Below are positions 18,140 to 29,662 of a DNA stretch of 64,000 bases, piece by piece. The position numbers were made by a program, and so were the translations under genes. This stretch comes from Rhizobium jaguaris (lineage in GTDB: Bacteria; Pseudomonadota; Alphaproteobacteria; Rhizobiales; Rhizobiaceae), in assembly GCF_003627755.1 (NCBI RefSeq), contig NZ_CP032694.1, forward strand, positions 611,501-675,500. The letters are read 5' to 3'. Each line of letters opens with the position of its first letter. Positions within the stretch are counted from its first letter, which is position 1. The notes below the pieces were generated by a model. The model was not told the origin of the DNA and searched no databases. It saw nothing but the letters and a program-made list of their open reading frames with translations.

Positions 18140-20482
18140 TCAGAATTCTTGCCATTCATCCTGCGCAAGCGCATTCGCGCCCTGCGTCTGCGGCCGTGGT
18201 TTGCGAACCGGTGCGGCTGCTGGCGCGGCGCGGCGGGCAGGCGCCGGCGCGCGCATCTGCTGGGCGGTGGCGCGCAGTGCCGAGGCATTGTCCTGGCTGC
18301 TATGTGATGTGCGGAAGCGAGCGACAAGAGCCTTCAGCGTCTGAGCCTCGTCGTTCAGCGTTACGCTGGCGGCGGTGGTTTCTTCCACCATCGCGGCGTT
18401 CTGCTGCGTCACCTGATCCATCTGGTTCATGGCCGAGTTGATTTCCTTCAGCCCGATCGCCTGTTCGCTGGCCGAGGCCGAGATCTGGCGGATGAGGCCA
18501 TTGATCTCCATCACCTGCTCGGCGATCTTGTGCAGCGCATTGCCGGTGCGGCCGACAAGATCGACGCCTTCCTTGACCTGGCCGGCCGAGGTGTTGATCA
18601 GGGTCTTGATCTCTTTGGCGGCGTTGGCTGAACGCTGCGCCAATTCACGCACCTCCTGTGCCACGACGGCAAAGCCCTTGCCGGCTTCGCCGGCGCGGGC
18701 AGCTTCGACGCCGGCGTTCAGAGCGAGAAGGTTGGTCTGGAAGGCGATCTCGTCGATGACGCCGATGATGCGCGAGACCTCCTGCGAGGACTGCTCGATG
18801 CCATGCATGGAGGCAATCGCCTTCTGCACGATCTCGCCGGAACGTCCGGCATCCTCGGAGGCCGCGCTGACGCTGCTGGCAGCCGTGCGGGCATTTTCGG
18901 CGCTGGAATTGACCTGGGCCGTCAACTGGTTGAGCGCAGCGGCGGTTTCCTCCAGGCTTGCCGCCTGCTGCTCTGTGCGGCGGGCAAGGTCGGAAGCACT
19001 GTTGCTGATCTCGCCGGTGCCGCTGCCGATATTGCCGACGCTGAGGTTCATTGTGTGAACCGTCTCTTCCAGGCTGGCGAGCGCGGCATTGAAGTCCTGC
19101 TTCAGCTGGGCGTATTCGCCGGGGAACTCCTCTGCGATGCGGTATCCGAGATTGCCCTTTGAAAGCTCGGCCAAGCTCTGACCGAGAATGGTGACGATGC
19201 GCCGCTGCAGCGCCACGGTTTCACCGCGTTCCGCTTCCGAGCGGGAGCGCTCGCCTTCGGCGGCACGGCGCTGGTCGTAGGCTTCGGCTTCCAATCTCTT
19301 GGTGTCGGCAAGGGCAAAGCGGAAGCCTTCGAGTGCTTTTGCGACCGAGCCGATTTCGTCGGCCCGTGCCTGGCCTTTCACCGGCTCGGCATAGTTGCCG
19401 GCGCTGAGACCGTTGACGCTAGCGACCAATCCATCGAGCGGCTTCTGCACGAAAGTGCGTACCGCGGCATAGAGCGCCAGCATGACCGCAGCGAGCACGA
19501 GGACGCCGCCGATGATCATCATGTAGGTCTGGTCGCGCACCGGTGCTGCAATGGCACTATGCGGTACGTCGACAAGCACGACCCAGGTGGCGTTCAGCCC
19601 CGGCACGGCGAAGGGATAGACCACGCGGTCGAATTGTTCCTCGCTGCCATCGATAACGTTCTTCACAAGACCCGCCGTCGATGAGGTCAATGCTGCCTTG
19701 ATGACGTCGGCGCCGTCGCCGCTATAGTCCTTCATCAGCAGGTCCTTGTTCGGTGCCACCAGCCACTTGTTATCCTGAGAAACCAGGAGAACACGGCCGG
19801 TGCCGAAGGGATGCAGATTCTGCAGCTTGACGGAAAGCGAGGCCAGCGAGATGTCGACGCCGGACACACCGATCAATTTGCCGCCGGACATGACCGGATA
19901 GGCGATCGAGCTCATGGTTGTCGGAACATCGGTGCCTTCAGCCATGTATGGCGGTGTGATGGCGCCCTTGCCACTGGTGGCAGCAAGCTTCCACCATGCG
20001 GCGGTGTAGTCATTGTCGAAGGTGGTGAATTGGATGCCGCCGTCCTTCGTCTTCGACCAATAGGGTGTGAACGCGCCTTTATCGTTGACGCCTTGGTCTT
20101 TGTTGTTGGCAAGTTCGGTTGTCTTGCCGTCGAAGGTACCGAGTTGTTCGCAGAACCAGCTGCCAAAAGCGAAAGCGTTCTGCTCGACATTGGCCTTGAG
20201 GATATTGATGATGCCCTTGCGATCGAAGGTATGACCCTCGTGGCCGCGGCCGATGATGGCGGCCATGGAGCGGGCAGCGCTGGCGAGCTCGCCGATATTG
20301 GCGGCGATTTCGTTGGAGATGGATTTGGCCTCGCTATTGGCCTGATCCATCGTCAACGTCTGCACGCGATCGCGGGTCTGGGAAATCAGCAGGAAGTTGG
20401 AGACGAACAGGACGAGCGCGATCGCTAGCCCAGTGACCACGATGAGCTTGGCCGCAAGCGACTTCATACGAAAGATGGACAT
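18140..20482 (-). CDS. Methyl-accepting chemotaxis protein with Cache sensor
   Basis: A 780-residue transmembrane chemoreceptor. It has TM1 (~8-30), a large periplasmic dCache-like domain ([19 protein letters not shown]), TM2 (~345), a HAMP region and a cytoplasmic signalling domain ([16 protein letters not shown]; hairpin tip [28 protein letters not shown] is split here as a family landmark). The C-terminus ends WQEF, a probable CheR/CheB docking tail. The start is M20 of the longest frame because GAGGAA is 3 bases before it. The ligand is unknown. Confidence 0.93.
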   Translation of the reverse strand: MSIFRMKSLAAKLIVVTGLAIALVLFVSNFLLISQTRDRVQTLTMDQANSEAKSISNEIAANIGELASAARSMAAIIGRGHEGHTFDRKGIINILKANVEQNAFAFGSWFCEQLGTFDGKTTELANNKDQGVNDKGAFTPYWSKTKDGGIQFTTFDNDYTAAWWKLAATSGKGAITPPYMAEGTDVPTTMSSIAYPVMSGGKLIGVSGVDISLASLSVKLQNLHPFGTGRVLLVSQDNKWLVAPNKDLLMKDYSGDGADVIKAALTSSTAGLVKNVIDGSEEQFDRVVYPFAVPGLNATWVVLVDVPHSAIAAPVRDQTYMMIIGGVLVLAAVMLALYAAVRTFVQKPLDGLVASVNGLSAGNYAEPVKGQARADEIGSVAKALEGFRFALADTKRLEAEAYDQRRAAEGERSRSEAERGETVALQRRIVTILGQSLAELSKGNLGYRIAEEFPGEYAQLKQDFNAALASLEETVHTMNLSVGNIGSGTGEISNSASDLARRTEQQAASLEETAAALNQLTAQVNSSAENARTAASSVSAASEDAGRSGEIVQKAIASMHGIEQSSQEVSRIIGVIDEIAFQTNLLALNAGVEAARAGEAGKGFAVVAQEVRELAQRSANAAKEIKTLINTSAGQVKEGVDLVGRTGNALHKIAEQVMEINGLIRQISASASEQAIGLKEINSAMNQMDQVTQQNAAMVEETTAASVTLNDEAQTLKALVARFRTSHSSQDNASALRATAQQMRAPAPARRAAPAAAPVRKPRPQTQGANALAQDEWQEF

Positions 20483-20632
20483 CATTTCCTCGAGAGAACG
20501 ATGCGTCGGATGCACATTATCCGGATGCAAGGTCGGCACAGGATGGCCCCGTCATGGGGCCGCCGCGAAAGCGCCTGCCGCCGCGAGACAGCGACGTACG
20601 GTAGGCCTGAGGAGAATGATCGTGAAGCGCAA

Positions 20633-20648
20633 AAATTTAATTAAATTT
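20633..20648. repeat. AT-rich 16-bp perfect palindrome
   Basis: AAATTTAATTAAATTT reads the same on both strands. It lies 22 bases after the ribokinase stop and about 150 bases before the chemoreceptor start, both on the - strand. In a GC-rich genome this is conspicuous and may be a regulator site for the chemoreceptor gene. Confidence 0.6.
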
Positions 20649-20670
20649 CCGCGGCTAGGAATGGCAGGTC

Positions 20671-21570
20671 TCAAAGATGCGCAGCGACATCGCTGGCAAT
20701 TGGGATAGACGGCTGTGCGCCTGGCTTCAGGCAAGCCAGCGAACCGGCGACGGCTGCGCGGCGCAGGGCTGCGTGAAAATCGAGACCCTGGTCGAGGCTG
20801 GCGGCCAGATAGCCGCAGAAGGTGTCGCCGGCCCCGACAGTATCGACCGGTTCGATGACAAGGCCCTTGGCGCGCGACAATTCGCCATTGCGGATGGCGA
20901 CGACACCGTCGCCGCCGAGCGTGACGATCAACGTCTGTCCCGTTTCGGCATGCAGGCGGACGAGTGCCGCCTCGCGATCGCTGGACGACATATTCTCCTG
21001 GCCTGCCAGCCTTTCGAATTCCGTCTCGTTGGCGATGACGATATCCGCAAGACGTCCGAGCCGCGCAGCTTCGGGAATGAGCGGCGCGAGATTGAGGATA
21101 GTGCGGACACCTTTGGCCTTTGCCGCCGCAAGTGCTGTTTCGACGGCAGCAACCGGAATTTCGAACTGCAGCACGAGCGTATCGTTTGGGCTCAGTGCGT
21201 CGACGGCGGCCGTCGCGTCCTTGGCCGTCATCGTGCCGTTGGCGCCGGGCACGACGGCGATCATGTTCTCGCCGTCGCCGCCGACCAGGATCAGCGCCGT
21301 ACCGGTCGGTTCGGAAACATGGCTGACGGTCGAGAGATCGGTACCGGCGGCATCGAGCAGGGCAAGCGCAGGCTCGGCGAAACCGTCACTGCCGACGGCG
21401 CCAGTCAGACGCACCGTCGAGCCGGCACGCCGCGCCGCCAATGCCTGGTTGGCACCCTTGCCGCCGGCGGCCGTGGAAAAGCCGTCGCCGGCCACCGTCT
21501 CACCTGGCTTCGGTAGACGGTCGGTGGTGGCGATGAGGTCCATATTGATGGAGCCGAAAATGGTAATCAT
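20671..21570 (-). CDS. rbsK: Ribokinase
   Basis: A 299-residue PfkB-family sugar kinase that phosphorylates ribose to ribose-5-phosphate. The N-terminal ITIFGSINMDLI, GGKGANQALAARRAG and the C-terminal catalytic DTVGAGDTFCGYLAASL are clear. The frame extends 57 residues upstream through repeat-like DNA, so the ATG at 21570, right before the beta strand, is chosen. No ribose transporter genes are adjacent. Confidence 0.92.
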   Translation of the reverse strand: MITIFGSINMDLIATTDRLPKPGETVAGDGFSTAAGGKGANQALAARRAGSTVRLTGAVGSDGFAEPALALLDAAGTDLSTVSHVSEPTGTALILVGGDGENMIAVVPGANGTMTAKDATAAVDALSPNDTLVLQFEIPVAAVETALAAAKAKGVRTILNLAPLIPEAARLGRLADIVIANETEFERLAGQENMSSSDREAALVRLHAETGQTLIVTLGGDGVVAIRNGELSRAKGLVIEPVDTVGAGDTFCGYLAASLDQGLDFHAALRRAAVAGSLACLKPGAQPSIPIASDVAAHL

Positions 21571-21587
21571 GAGATGTCCCGCCCTGC

Positions 21588-21635
21588 TAGAGCAATTCCA
21601 GGAAAAGTGCGCAGCGGTTTTCCGTCCAGAATTGC
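21588..21635. repeat. Rhizobial palindromic repeat, copy 4
   Basis: The block AGAGCAATTCCAGGAAAAGTGC then GCAGCGGTTTTCC then AGAATTGC is an imperfect palindrome (GCAATTC..GGAAAA / TTTTCC..GAATTGC). It is the GAATTGC-ended variant of the family seen near 4571 and 24443. It lies in the ribokinase upstream region. Confidence 0.7.
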
Positions 21636-21773
21636 AAAAAAACAAAAAGATAGAGCGGTGCTCAGATTCCGTGAAAAGCTGAACCACTCTTGTTGATCTC
21701 GCGTGATCCCACCCGAACCACTTTACGGGTTTGGAGATCATGCATTGATTTGGCGCGACACTGCCCGAAGCGG

Positions 21774-22970
21774 TCAGTCCTCGTCAACCACCCTGAGCTT
21801 GAGTTGGCCGGTGCGATTGTCGATCGGTTTCGGCCTGTCCTCGATGGTCGCCTTCGCCGGCTCGCCGGCTGCCTCGAACTCCAGTGCTTCTATCCTTTCG
21901 CCGCGGCGTGCCAGCTTGTCGGCGGAGGTGACGATCATATCGACGTCCTTCTGCGCCAGTGCGAAATGCCCCTGCAGCTTGCGAACCCGCTCGTCGAGGC
22001 GGGAAAGATCATCCATCAGATGCGCCACTTCGCCTTGGATTACATGCGCCTGCTCGCGCATGCGCTGGTCCTTCAACACCGCCTGGATGACCTGGATCGA
22101 CAGCATCAGCAGCGATGGCGAGACAATGACAATGCGCGAGCGCTGCGCCTTCTGCACGATCGCTTCGAAATTTTCGTGGATTTCGGCAAAGATCGATTCG
22201 GAGGGAACGAAGAGGAAGGCTGTGTCCTGCGTCTCTCCCTGGATGAGATATTTCTCGGCGACATCACGAATATGCACTTCGAGGTCGCGACGGAATTGCT
22301 GCGCGGCGAGCTTGCCCTGCTCTGGGCTTGCTGCCGCAGCCTTGCGGATGGCGTTCCAAGCTTCCAGCGGAAATTTGGCATCGATAACCAGCGGCGGCGA
22401 GCCGTTCGGCATACGCACGGTGCAGTCCGGCCGCGAACCGTTGGACAGCGTCGTCTGGAAGGCATAGGCGCCCATCGGCAATCCATCAGCGATGATCGTC
22501 TCCATGCGCGCTTGGCCGAAGGCACCGCGTGTCTGCTTGTTGGAGAGGATCGCCTGCAGACCGACGACGTCCTTCGCCAGCGACTGAATATTGGTCTGCG
22601 CGGCGTCGATGACGGCAAGCCGCTCCTGCAGGCGGCGCAGGTTCTCGTGGGTTGAACGCGTCTGCTCGCCGATCGTCGCCGTCACCCGCTGCGACATGCC
22701 GTCGAGCCGCTGGTTGATGGCATGGTTGAACTCCGCCTGCCGCGAGCCGAACACTTCCGCCATGGTGGCGAGCCGGCCTTGCATCTCCGCCTGCGCCCTG
22801 AGGAGCGCCGCCATGCTTTGCTCGGCGTCCTCGGCCCGCAGCATATCCTCCTCCGACCGTCGCCCTCTGTTATTGATGACAAGGACGATGACGGCCATCA
22901 ACAACAGCATGACAAGACCGGTCAAAACCGGGACTGCGGGGATCTCTTGGCCGAAGAGTGCAAAGGACAT
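21774..22970 (-). CDS. rmuC: DNA recombination protein RmuC
   Basis: A 398-residue protein with one N-terminal membrane anchor (~residues 12-35), a coiled-coil region (~45-150, many Q/E/R heptads) and a C-terminal RmuC nuclease-like domain. The latter contains PDCTVRMPNGSPPLVIDAKFPLE, with the restriction-nuclease-like DAK motif. RmuC limits inversions at short repeats in E. coli. The start at 22970 (MSFALFGQ) is preferred on hydrophobic-segment position; ATG at 23006 is possible and neither has a strong ribosome binding site. Confidence 0.9.
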   Translation of the reverse strand: MSFALFGQEIPAVPVLTGLVMLLLMAVIVLVINNRGRRSEEDMLRAEDAEQSMAALLRAQAEMQGRLATMAEVFGSRQAEFNHAINQRLDGMSQRVTATIGEQTRSTHENLRRLQERLAVIDAAQTNIQSLAKDVVGLQAILSNKQTRGAFGQARMETIIADGLPMGAYAFQTTLSNGSRPDCTVRMPNGSPPLVIDAKFPLEAWNAIRKAAAASPEQGKLAAQQFRRDLEVHIRDVAEKYLIQGETQDTAFLFVPSESIFAEIHENFEAIVQKAQRSRIVIVSPSLLMLSIQVIQAVLKDQRMREQAHVIQGEVAHLMDDLSRLDERVRKLQGHFALAQKDVDMIVTSADKLARRGERIEALEFEAAGEPAKATIEDRPKPIDNRTGQLKLRVVDED

Positions 22971-23154
22971 GATATCGGATACTCGTGGAACTCGTTCCGG
23001 CACCATAACAAAAACGTCGAGAATATCTAGATCAAAACGTGAACAAAATTCCACAAGCGCATCGCCGACCTAAAGTCGCAAGCGTTGAAAAAACACGCTT
23101 CAACCGCCATCTAGATAATTCCATCGCACAACAAGATGCGTTATGGGAAACTTC

Positions 23155-23670
23155 ATGACGATCAAGCCACTCATCATTTTGCCCGATCCGCTGCTCCGCC
23201 AGGCCTCCGCGCCTATCGAGCGCGTCGATACCGAAGTTCAGCGCCTTGCCGACGATATGTTGGCAACCATGTATGACGCGCCAGGGATCGGTCTTGCCGC
23301 CATCCAGGTCGGCGTCGCCCGCCGCATGCTGGTGATCGACGTGTCGCGCGAAGGCGAGGACAAGCAGCCGCTGGTCTTCATCAATCCGGAAATCGTCACT
23401 TCCTCGGACGAGCGTTCGGTTTATGAAGAAGGCTGCCTCTCCATTCCGGACTATTATGCGGAAGTCGAGCGTCCGGCACGCGTCACCGTCAAGCATCTCG
23501 ATCGCGACGGCAAGGAACAGATCGTCGAGGCCGACGGCCTGCTCGCCACCTGCCTGCAACACGAGATCGACCACCTGAACGGCGTGCTGTTCATCGACCA
23601 TATCTCGCGCCTGAAACGCGACATGGTGATCAAGAAGTTCACCAAGGCGGCGAAGGCAAAGGCGCTCTGA
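23155..23670 (+). CDS. def: Peptide deformylase
   Basis: A 171-residue metalloenzyme that removes the formyl group from nascent proteins. All three motifs are present: [18 protein letters not shown] and [11 protein letters not shown] (metal ligands Cys and two His). The ATG at 23155 ([10 protein letters not shown]) has TGGGAAAC upstream; an in-frame ATG four codons earlier is less likely. It is separated from fmt by a toxin-antitoxin pair, although def and fmt are often adjacent. Confidence 0.97.
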   Translation: MTIKPLIILPDPLLRQASAPIERVDTEVQRLADDMLATMYDAPGIGLAAIQVGVARRMLVIDVSREGEDKQPLVFINPEIVTSSDERSVYEEGCLSIPDYYAEVERPARVTVKHLDRDGKEQIVEADGLLATCLQHEIDHLNGVLFIDHISRLKRDMVIKKFTKAAKAKAL

Positions 23671-23703
23671 CGGGAAGGTTGAAAAACCATCCCGGCCAGC
23701 CTA

Positions 23704-23720
23704 TGATATCAGTGATATCA
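23704..23720. promoter_or_regulatory. Candidate FitA operator: two TGATATCA palindromes
   Basis: TGATATCA at 23704-23711 and again at 23713-23720, separated by one G. Each is a perfect 8-bp palindrome, and the pair lies 15 bases before the antitoxin ATG. Paired palindromes here fit autorepression by a ribbon-helix-helix antitoxin, possibly with the toxin as co-repressor. Confidence 0.6.
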
Positions 23721-23734
23721 AGTGGAGGTGCTGA

Positions 23735-24025
23735 ATGAGCGACCTTTTGATTCGCGATATTCCAGATGCCCTAAAACAGGATATCGCTGAGCGAGCGAAA
23801 CAGACTGGCCGCAGTCTGTCCGACGAAGCAAAGGAGCTTTTGAGGGTGGCGTTGGTGGCGGAGGATGCTAACGCCGGCCGCAGCGGATTGTCCGCCTGGG
23901 ATGTTTTGCGTCCTATTTTCTATAACGAGGATGGTGCTGCTGCCGAAGAATATGGGCGCATCATGGACGAGATCGAAGCGGAGCGGAAAAAAGACTTTGG
24001 CCGACCGGTTGAGGATTTCGAGTGA
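23735..24025 (+). CDS. Ribbon-helix-helix antitoxin (FitA/VapB-like)
   Basis: A 96-residue protein. Residues 1-40 (LLIRDIPDALKQDIAERAKQ..SLSDEAKELLR) form an Arc-type ribbon-helix-helix DNA-binding domain as in FitA. The acidic C-terminal part likely wraps the toxin. GTGGAGGTG precedes the ATG. Its stop overlaps the toxin start by four bases (GTGA), the usual coupling of such pairs. The operator palindromes are just upstream. Confidence 0.88.
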   Translation: MSDLLIRDIPDALKQDIAERAKQTGRSLSDEAKELLRVALVAEDANAGRSGLSAWDVLRPIFYNEDGAAAEEYGRIMDEIEAERKKDFGRPVEDFE

Positions 24026-24441
24026 TCCTGCTCGATACGAATGTTCTCTCGGAATTGACGAAGCCTGTTGCCGACCACAAGGTCGAAGCATGGTTTTTGA
24101 CACAGCCCGTCATGAACCTCTATCTCTGTGATATCGTGGTGATGGAGCAATCCTACGGGGTGGAACGTTTCTCTCTCCGGACGGGATCGTACCGCTACCT
24201 TGAAATGTTTAACGAACAACTCGTCTCTTTCCGCGGCAGGATACTGCGTTTCGATCATCAATCGGCCATCGAAACCGGCCGCATCCGGGCGCGGCGCGAA
24301 AGAACTGGCCACCAGATTTCCGTCCAGGACGCGATGATCGCTGCCATCTGCCTCGCACATGGCGCGACGTTGGCGACGCGGAATACAAAAGACTTCGAGG
24401 GGATTGATCTTAAGCTCGTAAACCCGTTTGAAGGCGGCTAA
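24022..24441 (+). CDS. PIN-domain ribonuclease toxin (FitB/VapC-like)
   Basis: A 139-residue PIN-domain protein. Acidic active-site residues are visible in LLDTNVLSEL (Asp5), VVMEQSYGVER, and SVQDAMIAAICLAHGATLATRN with TKDFEGID. VapC/FitB toxins cleave tRNA or other RNA when the antitoxin is lost. It starts at GTG overlapping the antitoxin stop. The start and coupling are typical of a complete, probably functional module. Confidence 0.9.
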   Translation: MILLDTNVLSELTKPVADHKVEAWFLTQPVMNLYLCDIVVMEQSYGVERFSLRTGSYRYLEMFNEQLVSFRGRILRFDHQSAIETGRIRARRERTGHQISVQDAMIAAICLAHGATLATRNTKDFEGIDLKLVNPFEGG

Positions 24442-24442
24442 C

Positions 24443-24487
24443 GCATGATCCCAAAAAGTGCGAAGCGGTTTTTGGACGAGATCATGC
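24443..24487. repeat. Rhizobial palindromic repeat, copy 5 (best-conserved)
   Basis: GCATGATCCCAAAAAGTGC then AAGCGGTTTTTGGACGAGATCATGC. The outer GCATGATC pairs with GATCATGC and CCAAAAA with TTTTTGG, giving an interrupted palindrome of about 45 bases. It starts two bases after the toxin stop codon, exactly as copies 1 and 2 follow other genes. Confidence 0.8.
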
Positions 24488-24519
24488 CAAACTAGATATC
24501 TCTTAGCCGGACGGATCGT

Positions 24520-25467
24520 ATGTCGCTCAGCATCATCTTTATGGGAACGCCCGAATTTTCCGTGCCGACTTTGCGGTCGCTGGTTGATGCCGGGCACCGG
24601 ATTCGCGCCGTTTACTCACAGCCGCCACGGCCCGGCGGGCGCCGTGGGCTGGATCTCCAGAAGTCGCCGGTGCACCAGGCGGCGGAGCTGCTCGGACTGC
24701 CGGTGTTCACGCCGGTCAATTTCAAAGATCCGGAAGAGCGCCAGCGTTTTCGCGAGCTCGATGCCCAGGTCGCCGTAGTTGTTGCCTATGGATTGCTGCT
24801 GCCGGAGGCGATCCTCAGGGGCACGCGGCTCGGCTGCTATAACGGCCATGCCTCGCTGCTGCCGCGCTGGCGAGGTGCTGCGCCCATCCAGCGGGCTATC
24901 ATGGCCGGCGACAAGAAGACCGGTATGATGGTGATGAAGATGGACAAGGGTCTTGATACCGGCCCGGTCGCTCTGACGCGGGAAGTCGAGATCGGCGACA
25001 CGATGACCGCAGGCGAGCTTCACGACAAGCTGATGCTCGTGGGCGCCAAGGCCATGGTCGAGGCGATGAACAAGCTGGAGCATGATGAACTGCCGTTGAC
25101 CGAGCAGTCCGCCGAGGGCGTGGTTTACGCCGCCAAGATCGACAAGGGCGAGACCCGCATCGATTTCAGCAAGCCGGCGGCCGATGTTCACAATCATATT
25201 CGCGGCCTCTCGCCTTTTCCCGGCGCCTGGTTCGAGGCAGAGATTGCTGGCCGGCCGGAACGCATCAAGGTCCTCGGCTCTGAACGTCACGAAGGCGAGG
25301 GCACGGCCGGTGAAGTGCTGACCGATGATCTGGTTATTGCCTGCAGCACCGGTGCCGTGCGGCTGACAAAGCTTCAGAAGGCCGGCGGCAAGCCGCTGGC
25401 CGCTGCCGATTTCCTGCGCGGCACGCCGATTGCGCCGGGCACGATGTTGGCGGCGGGACCAGCCTGA
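24520..25467 (+). CDS. fmt: Methionyl-tRNA formyltransferase
   Basis: A 315-residue enzyme that formylates initiator Met-tRNA. The N-terminal [14 protein letters not shown], the formyl-folate site [20 protein letters not shown] and [16 protein letters not shown] are diagnostic; a C-terminal OB-like domain follows. Its stop overlaps the truA start by one base. It is separated from def by the toxin-antitoxin pair. Confidence 0.97.
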   Translation: MSLSIIFMGTPEFSVPTLRSLVDAGHRIRAVYSQPPRPGGRRGLDLQKSPVHQAAELLGLPVFTPVNFKDPEERQRFRELDAQVAVVVAYGLLLPEAILRGTRLGCYNGHASLLPRWRGAAPIQRAIMAGDKKTGMMVMKMDKGLDTGPVALTREVEIGDTMTAGELHDKLMLVGAKAMVEAMNKLEHDELPLTEQSAEGVVYAAKIDKGETRIDFSKPAADVHNHIRGLSPFPGAWFEAEIAGRPERIKVLGSERHEGEGTAGEVLTDDLVIACSTGAVRLTKLQKAGGKPLAAADFLRGTPIAPGTMLAAGPA

Positions 25468-26273
25468 TGCCGCGTTACCGCATGACCGTCGAATATGACG
25501 GCATCCCCTATGTCGGCTGGCAGCGCCAGGACAACGGTCCTTCCGTACAGGGCGCAATAGAAGGCGCCATCCTGTCTCTGACTGGCGAGAAGGTCTCTAT
25601 TCGCGGCGCGGGACGCACCGATTCCGGCGTGCATGCCATGGGCCAGGTCGCACATGCCGATCTTTCCAAGGAATGGAAGCTGCATACGCTGCGCAATGCC
25701 CTGAATGCCCATCTGAGGATGGCCGGCGAACGGGTCGCCATTCTCGATGTCGAGCAGGTCGATGAGAGCTTCGACGCCCGTTTCTCGGCGATCCGGCGGC
25801 ACTATCTCTACCGGATTATAGCGCGCCGAGCGCCGCTGGCGCTGGAGGCCGGGCGGGCCTGGTGGGTGCCGAAGGATATGGACCATGAGGTCATGCATGC
25901 GGCGGCACAGACGCTGGTCGGCCGGCATGATTTCACCACCTTCCGTTCGGCGCATTGCCAGGCGAACAGTCCAGTCCGCACGCTCGACCGGCTCGATGTG
26001 ACCTGCAATGGCGAACTCATCGAAATCCGCGCGTCGGCGCAAAGCTTTCTGCACAACCAGATCCGCTCCTTTGCCGGGACGCTGAAGCTTGCGGGCGAGG
26101 GCAAGTGGACCGTGGACGACGTGCGTGCCGCATTGGAAGCGCGGGACCGTAAGGCTTGCGGTCCGGTCGCGCCGCCGGATGGACTTTATTTCATGCAGGT
26201 GGATTATCGCGACGGCCCCGGTTTGCCGGCCGGCGAGGGGGGGAATACCGATGACGGTGACGATTTATCATAA
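25467..26273 (+). CDS. truA: tRNA pseudouridine(38-40) synthase
   Basis: A 268-residue pseudouridine synthase. The catalytic Asp is in [14 protein letters not shown] (near residue 53), and the N-terminal [18 protein letters not shown] is typical. It follows fmt with a one-base stop/start overlap. Its C-terminus runs 23 bases into the arsC gene. The tail is acidic (Asp/Gly-rich) and not part of the fold. Confidence 0.96.
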   Translation: MPRYRMTVEYDGIPYVGWQRQDNGPSVQGAIEGAILSLTGEKVSIRGAGRTDSGVHAMGQVAHADLSKEWKLHTLRNALNAHLRMAGERVAILDVEQVDESFDARFSAIRRHYLYRIIARRAPLALEAGRAWWVPKDMDHEVMHAAAQTLVGRHDFTTFRSAHCQANSPVRTLDRLDVTCNGELIEIRASAQSFLHNQIRSFAGTLKLAGEGKWTVDDVRAALEARDRKACGPVAPPDGLYFMQVDYRDGPGLPAGEGGNTDDGDDLS

Positions 26274-26652
26274 CCCTTCTTGCGGCACGTCACGCAACAC
26301 GCTGGCGATGATCCGACAGTCGGGGGAAGAACCTGTCGTCATCGAATATCTGAAGACGCCACCCAGTCGTGAACAGTTGGTGGAGCTTATCTCTGCTATG
26401 GGATTGGCAGTTCGCGACGTTCTTCGGCAAAAGGGAACGCCTTATGACGAACTCGGTCTTGGCGATCCCGATCTTACCGATGATCACCTGCTTGATCGAA
26501 TGATCGAACATCCGGTCCTAATTAATCGCCCGATCGTGATCACCGAGAAGGGGGTGCGCCTCTGCCGCCCGTCCGAACTCGTGCTCGATATTCTGCAAAA
26601 CTCGGATATCGGTCCCTTTTCCAAGGAAGATGGCGAGGTCGTCAGCCGTTAG
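26251..26652 (+). CDS. arsC: Arsenate reductase, glutaredoxin-type
   Basis: A 133-residue thioredoxin-fold ArsC. The catalytic cysteine is in [12 protein letters not shown], and [15 protein letters not shown] contains family arginines. It reduces arsenate to arsenite with glutaredoxin. The ATG at 26251 has GGCGAGGGGGG upstream and overlaps truA by 23 bases, so it is read as the end of the fmt-truA-arsC operon. No arsenite efflux gene or ArsR is nearby, so a resistance role here is uncertain. Confidence 0.9.
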   Translation: MTVTIYHNPSCGTSRNTLAMIRQSGEEPVVIEYLKTPPSREQLVELISAMGLAVRDVLRQKGTPYDELGLGDPDLTDDHLLDRMIEHPVLINRPIVITEKGVRLCRPSELVLDILQNSDIGPFSKEDGEVVSR

Positions 26653-26653
26653 C

Positions 26654-27253
26654 TCAACCCGGTGGATAGACGCCAAGGAATCGCTGCAGGAAATCCGTCA
26701 GCAGCATGGTCGGGATCAACAATATCAGTGTCAGCGCGCCAACGAAGAGCGGATGCGTGCCGCAGATCATCCTGAGGATGCGCGCCAGCGAAAAGACGAT
26801 CGCCATCATCAGCGCCAGCCACAGGATGGCCGCCAGCCCGCCGGAGCCAGGGATAAAGGCGAGCAACGCGATCAGCAGGGAGTTGAGATAGGAGGTCGGC
26901 AGGCCCAGCCAGTTGACGACCACGACGATGGGCGCGAATTTGTCGCCGAAGCGAAAGATCATCAGCAATACGCCGGCGAGGATCAGCGGCATCAGCCAGC
27001 TTGCTGCCTCGACCAGTGCAAGGCGAAAGAAGAAGGCCATGCCCGTCGAGGTTTCGGGCGGCATGGCGGTGAGATAGGCCTGTTGCCACCAGAGCCATGA
27101 AATACCGATGGAGGGCAGGCTCCAGAGGATCGCCCAGAAGGATCGCAGCATGCCGCGATCTGATATGTCGAGATATTGGAAGCCGCGCGCATCCATGCGG
27201 ATCAACAGCCACAAGCCCGCCAGATAGTATTGGACTTCCCTAAAGGTCGGCAT
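26654..27253 (-). CDS. Multi-pass membrane protein of unknown function
   Basis: A 199-residue protein with about five hydrophobic segments, including [38 protein letters not shown] and [18 protein letters not shown] do not recognise a named family; it looks like the conserved membrane protein often found after dapE in rhizobia. Its ATG lies inside the last codons of dapE (overlap of 14 bases), so it is translated with dapE. It converges with arsC, with one base between stops. Confidence 0.75.
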   Translation of the reverse strand: MPTFREVQYYLAGLWLLIRMDARGFQYLDISDRGMLRSFWAILWSLPSIGISWLWWQQAYLTAMPPETSTGMAFFFRLALVEAASWLMPLILAGVLLMIFRFGDKFAPIVVVVNWLGLPTSYLNSLLIALLAFIPGSGGLAAILWLALMMAIVFSLARILRMICGTHPLFVGALTLILLIPTMLLTDFLQRFLGVYPPG

Positions 27254-28433
27254 TCGCAAACCAGCGCTGGATGAAGGTCTCGTAGATCTCGGTCAAGGTT
27301 TCGAGATCCGATAGCGCCACCCGCTCGTCGACCATGTGCATGGTCTGGCCGACAAGGCCGAACTCCACGACAGGGCAATAATCCTTGATGTAGCGTGCAT
27401 CCGAGGTGCCGCCGGTGGTCGAAAGTTTCGGCATGCGGCCGGTGACGTTTTCGATCGCCGAGGATAGGGAGGCGATCAGCGCATTGTTGCGTGTCAGGAA
27501 GACCTGGCTAGGACGTTCGGACCAGACAATGTCATATTTAGCCGGATCACGACCGGGTCGAAGCGTTTGGTCAGCCGCGGCGGCATCGAGGCGGGCAAGG
27601 ATTTCTGCCTTAAGCGTCTCGACGGTCCATGTGTCGTTGAAACGAATGTTGAAGGCAGCCGCCGCCTTGGCCGGAATGACATTTGTGGCGGTGTTGCCGA
27701 CGTCGATCGTCGTGACTTCGAGATTCGACGGCTGGAAATTGTCAGTGCCGGCGTCGAAGGGCGGGTGGAGCAGCGCTTCGGTCAGTTTGACGATGCTGCG
27801 CACCGGATTGTCAGCCAGATGCGGATAGGCGGCATGGCCCTGCACGCCATGAACCGTGACGAAGCCGGACAGCGAGCCGCGGCGGCCGATCTTGATCATG
27901 TCGCCTAGTTGGTCCGGATTGGTCGGTTCGCCGACGACGGAGGCATCCCATTGCTCGCCCCGCTCAGCCGCCCATTGCAGCAGCTTGACCGTGCCGTTGA
28001 TGGCCGGACCTTCCTCGTCACCGGTGATCAGGAAGGAGATGGAGCCGGCAGGGGCGCCATGCTTCTCGACATGGCGGGCGACCGCAGCGGCAAAACAAGC
28101 GATGCCACCCTTCATGTCGACCGCGCCGCGGCCGAAGAGCTCCCCATCGGCGATCTCGGCGGCAAAGGGCGGATGGCTCCACGAGGCCGCGTCGCCGACG
28201 GGAACGACATCCGTGTGCCCGGCAAACATTAGATGCGGCCCCTCAGTGCCGAGGCGAGCATAAAGGTTCTCGATATCGGGCGTGCCTGGCGCGGTGGCTG
28301 TCATGCGCTCCACCTTGAAGCCGAGCGGCAGCAACATATCGGTGAGCGCAGCAAGCGCGCCGCCTTCGGCTGGCGTAACCGAGGCACAGCGGATGAGGGT
28401 TTGCAGATTGGCGACAGGATCGGTGACGGTCAT
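27240..28433 (-). CDS. dapE: Succinyl-diaminopimelate desuccinylase
   Basis: A 397-residue M20-family zinc peptidase acting in lysine and meso-diaminopimelate synthesis. The metal motifs are [23 protein letters not shown] and [21 protein letters not shown] and [13 protein letters not shown] follow. It lies downstream of dapD on the same strand with a 157-base gap. The 3' end overlaps a membrane-protein gene. Confidence 0.97.
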   Translation of the reverse strand: MTVTDPVANLQTLIRCASVTPAEGGALAALTDMLLPLGFKVERMTATAPGTPDIENLYARLGTEGPHLMFAGHTDVVPVGDAASWSHPPFAAEIADGELFGRGAVDMKGGIACFAAAVARHVEKHGAPAGSISFLITGDEEGPAINGTVKLLQWAAERGEQWDASVVGEPTNPDQLGDMIKIGRRGSLSGFVTVHGVQGHAAYPHLADNPVRSIVKLTEALLHPPFDAGTDNFQPSNLEVTTIDVGNTATNVIPAKAAAAFNIRFNDTWTVETLKAEILARLDAAAADQTLRPGRDPAKYDIVWSERPSQVFLTRNNALIASLSSAIENVTGRMPKLSTTGGTSDARYIKDYCPVVEFGLVGQTMHMVDERVALSDLETLTEIYETFIQRWFANADL

Positions 28434-28590
28434 CGGAGGCTACTTATCCGGCGGGAAATGGCAAAGCGATGGCAAAGGATCGGCGATGAGTCGAAAATCT
28501 TTGCGGCGATTCCAGCAATCGCACAGGCATGCTCACCCGGCAAGCATGAGGGAAGCGCGATATCGCGACCGCGCTTCCAAAAATTTGCGA

Positions 28591-29448
<858 letters not shown>

Positions 29449-29662
29449 GAGAATTCCTTAAAACGTCAGTGCCTATCGTGATTTCCGGAAAGCGGTCCGG
29501 AAGCGGTCGATTGGTCCTATAGCATGGAGTTTGAAAATGGAATGTCTTTTCCGCGCCGATTGAGCTTGGATTCAGGGCGTTGTAGGGCATATGCAAAAGC
29601 TTGGTCATTCCTGTCAGCGGACGGGAACGGCCAGTCATAATCGATTTGAAAGGCATCAGTAG

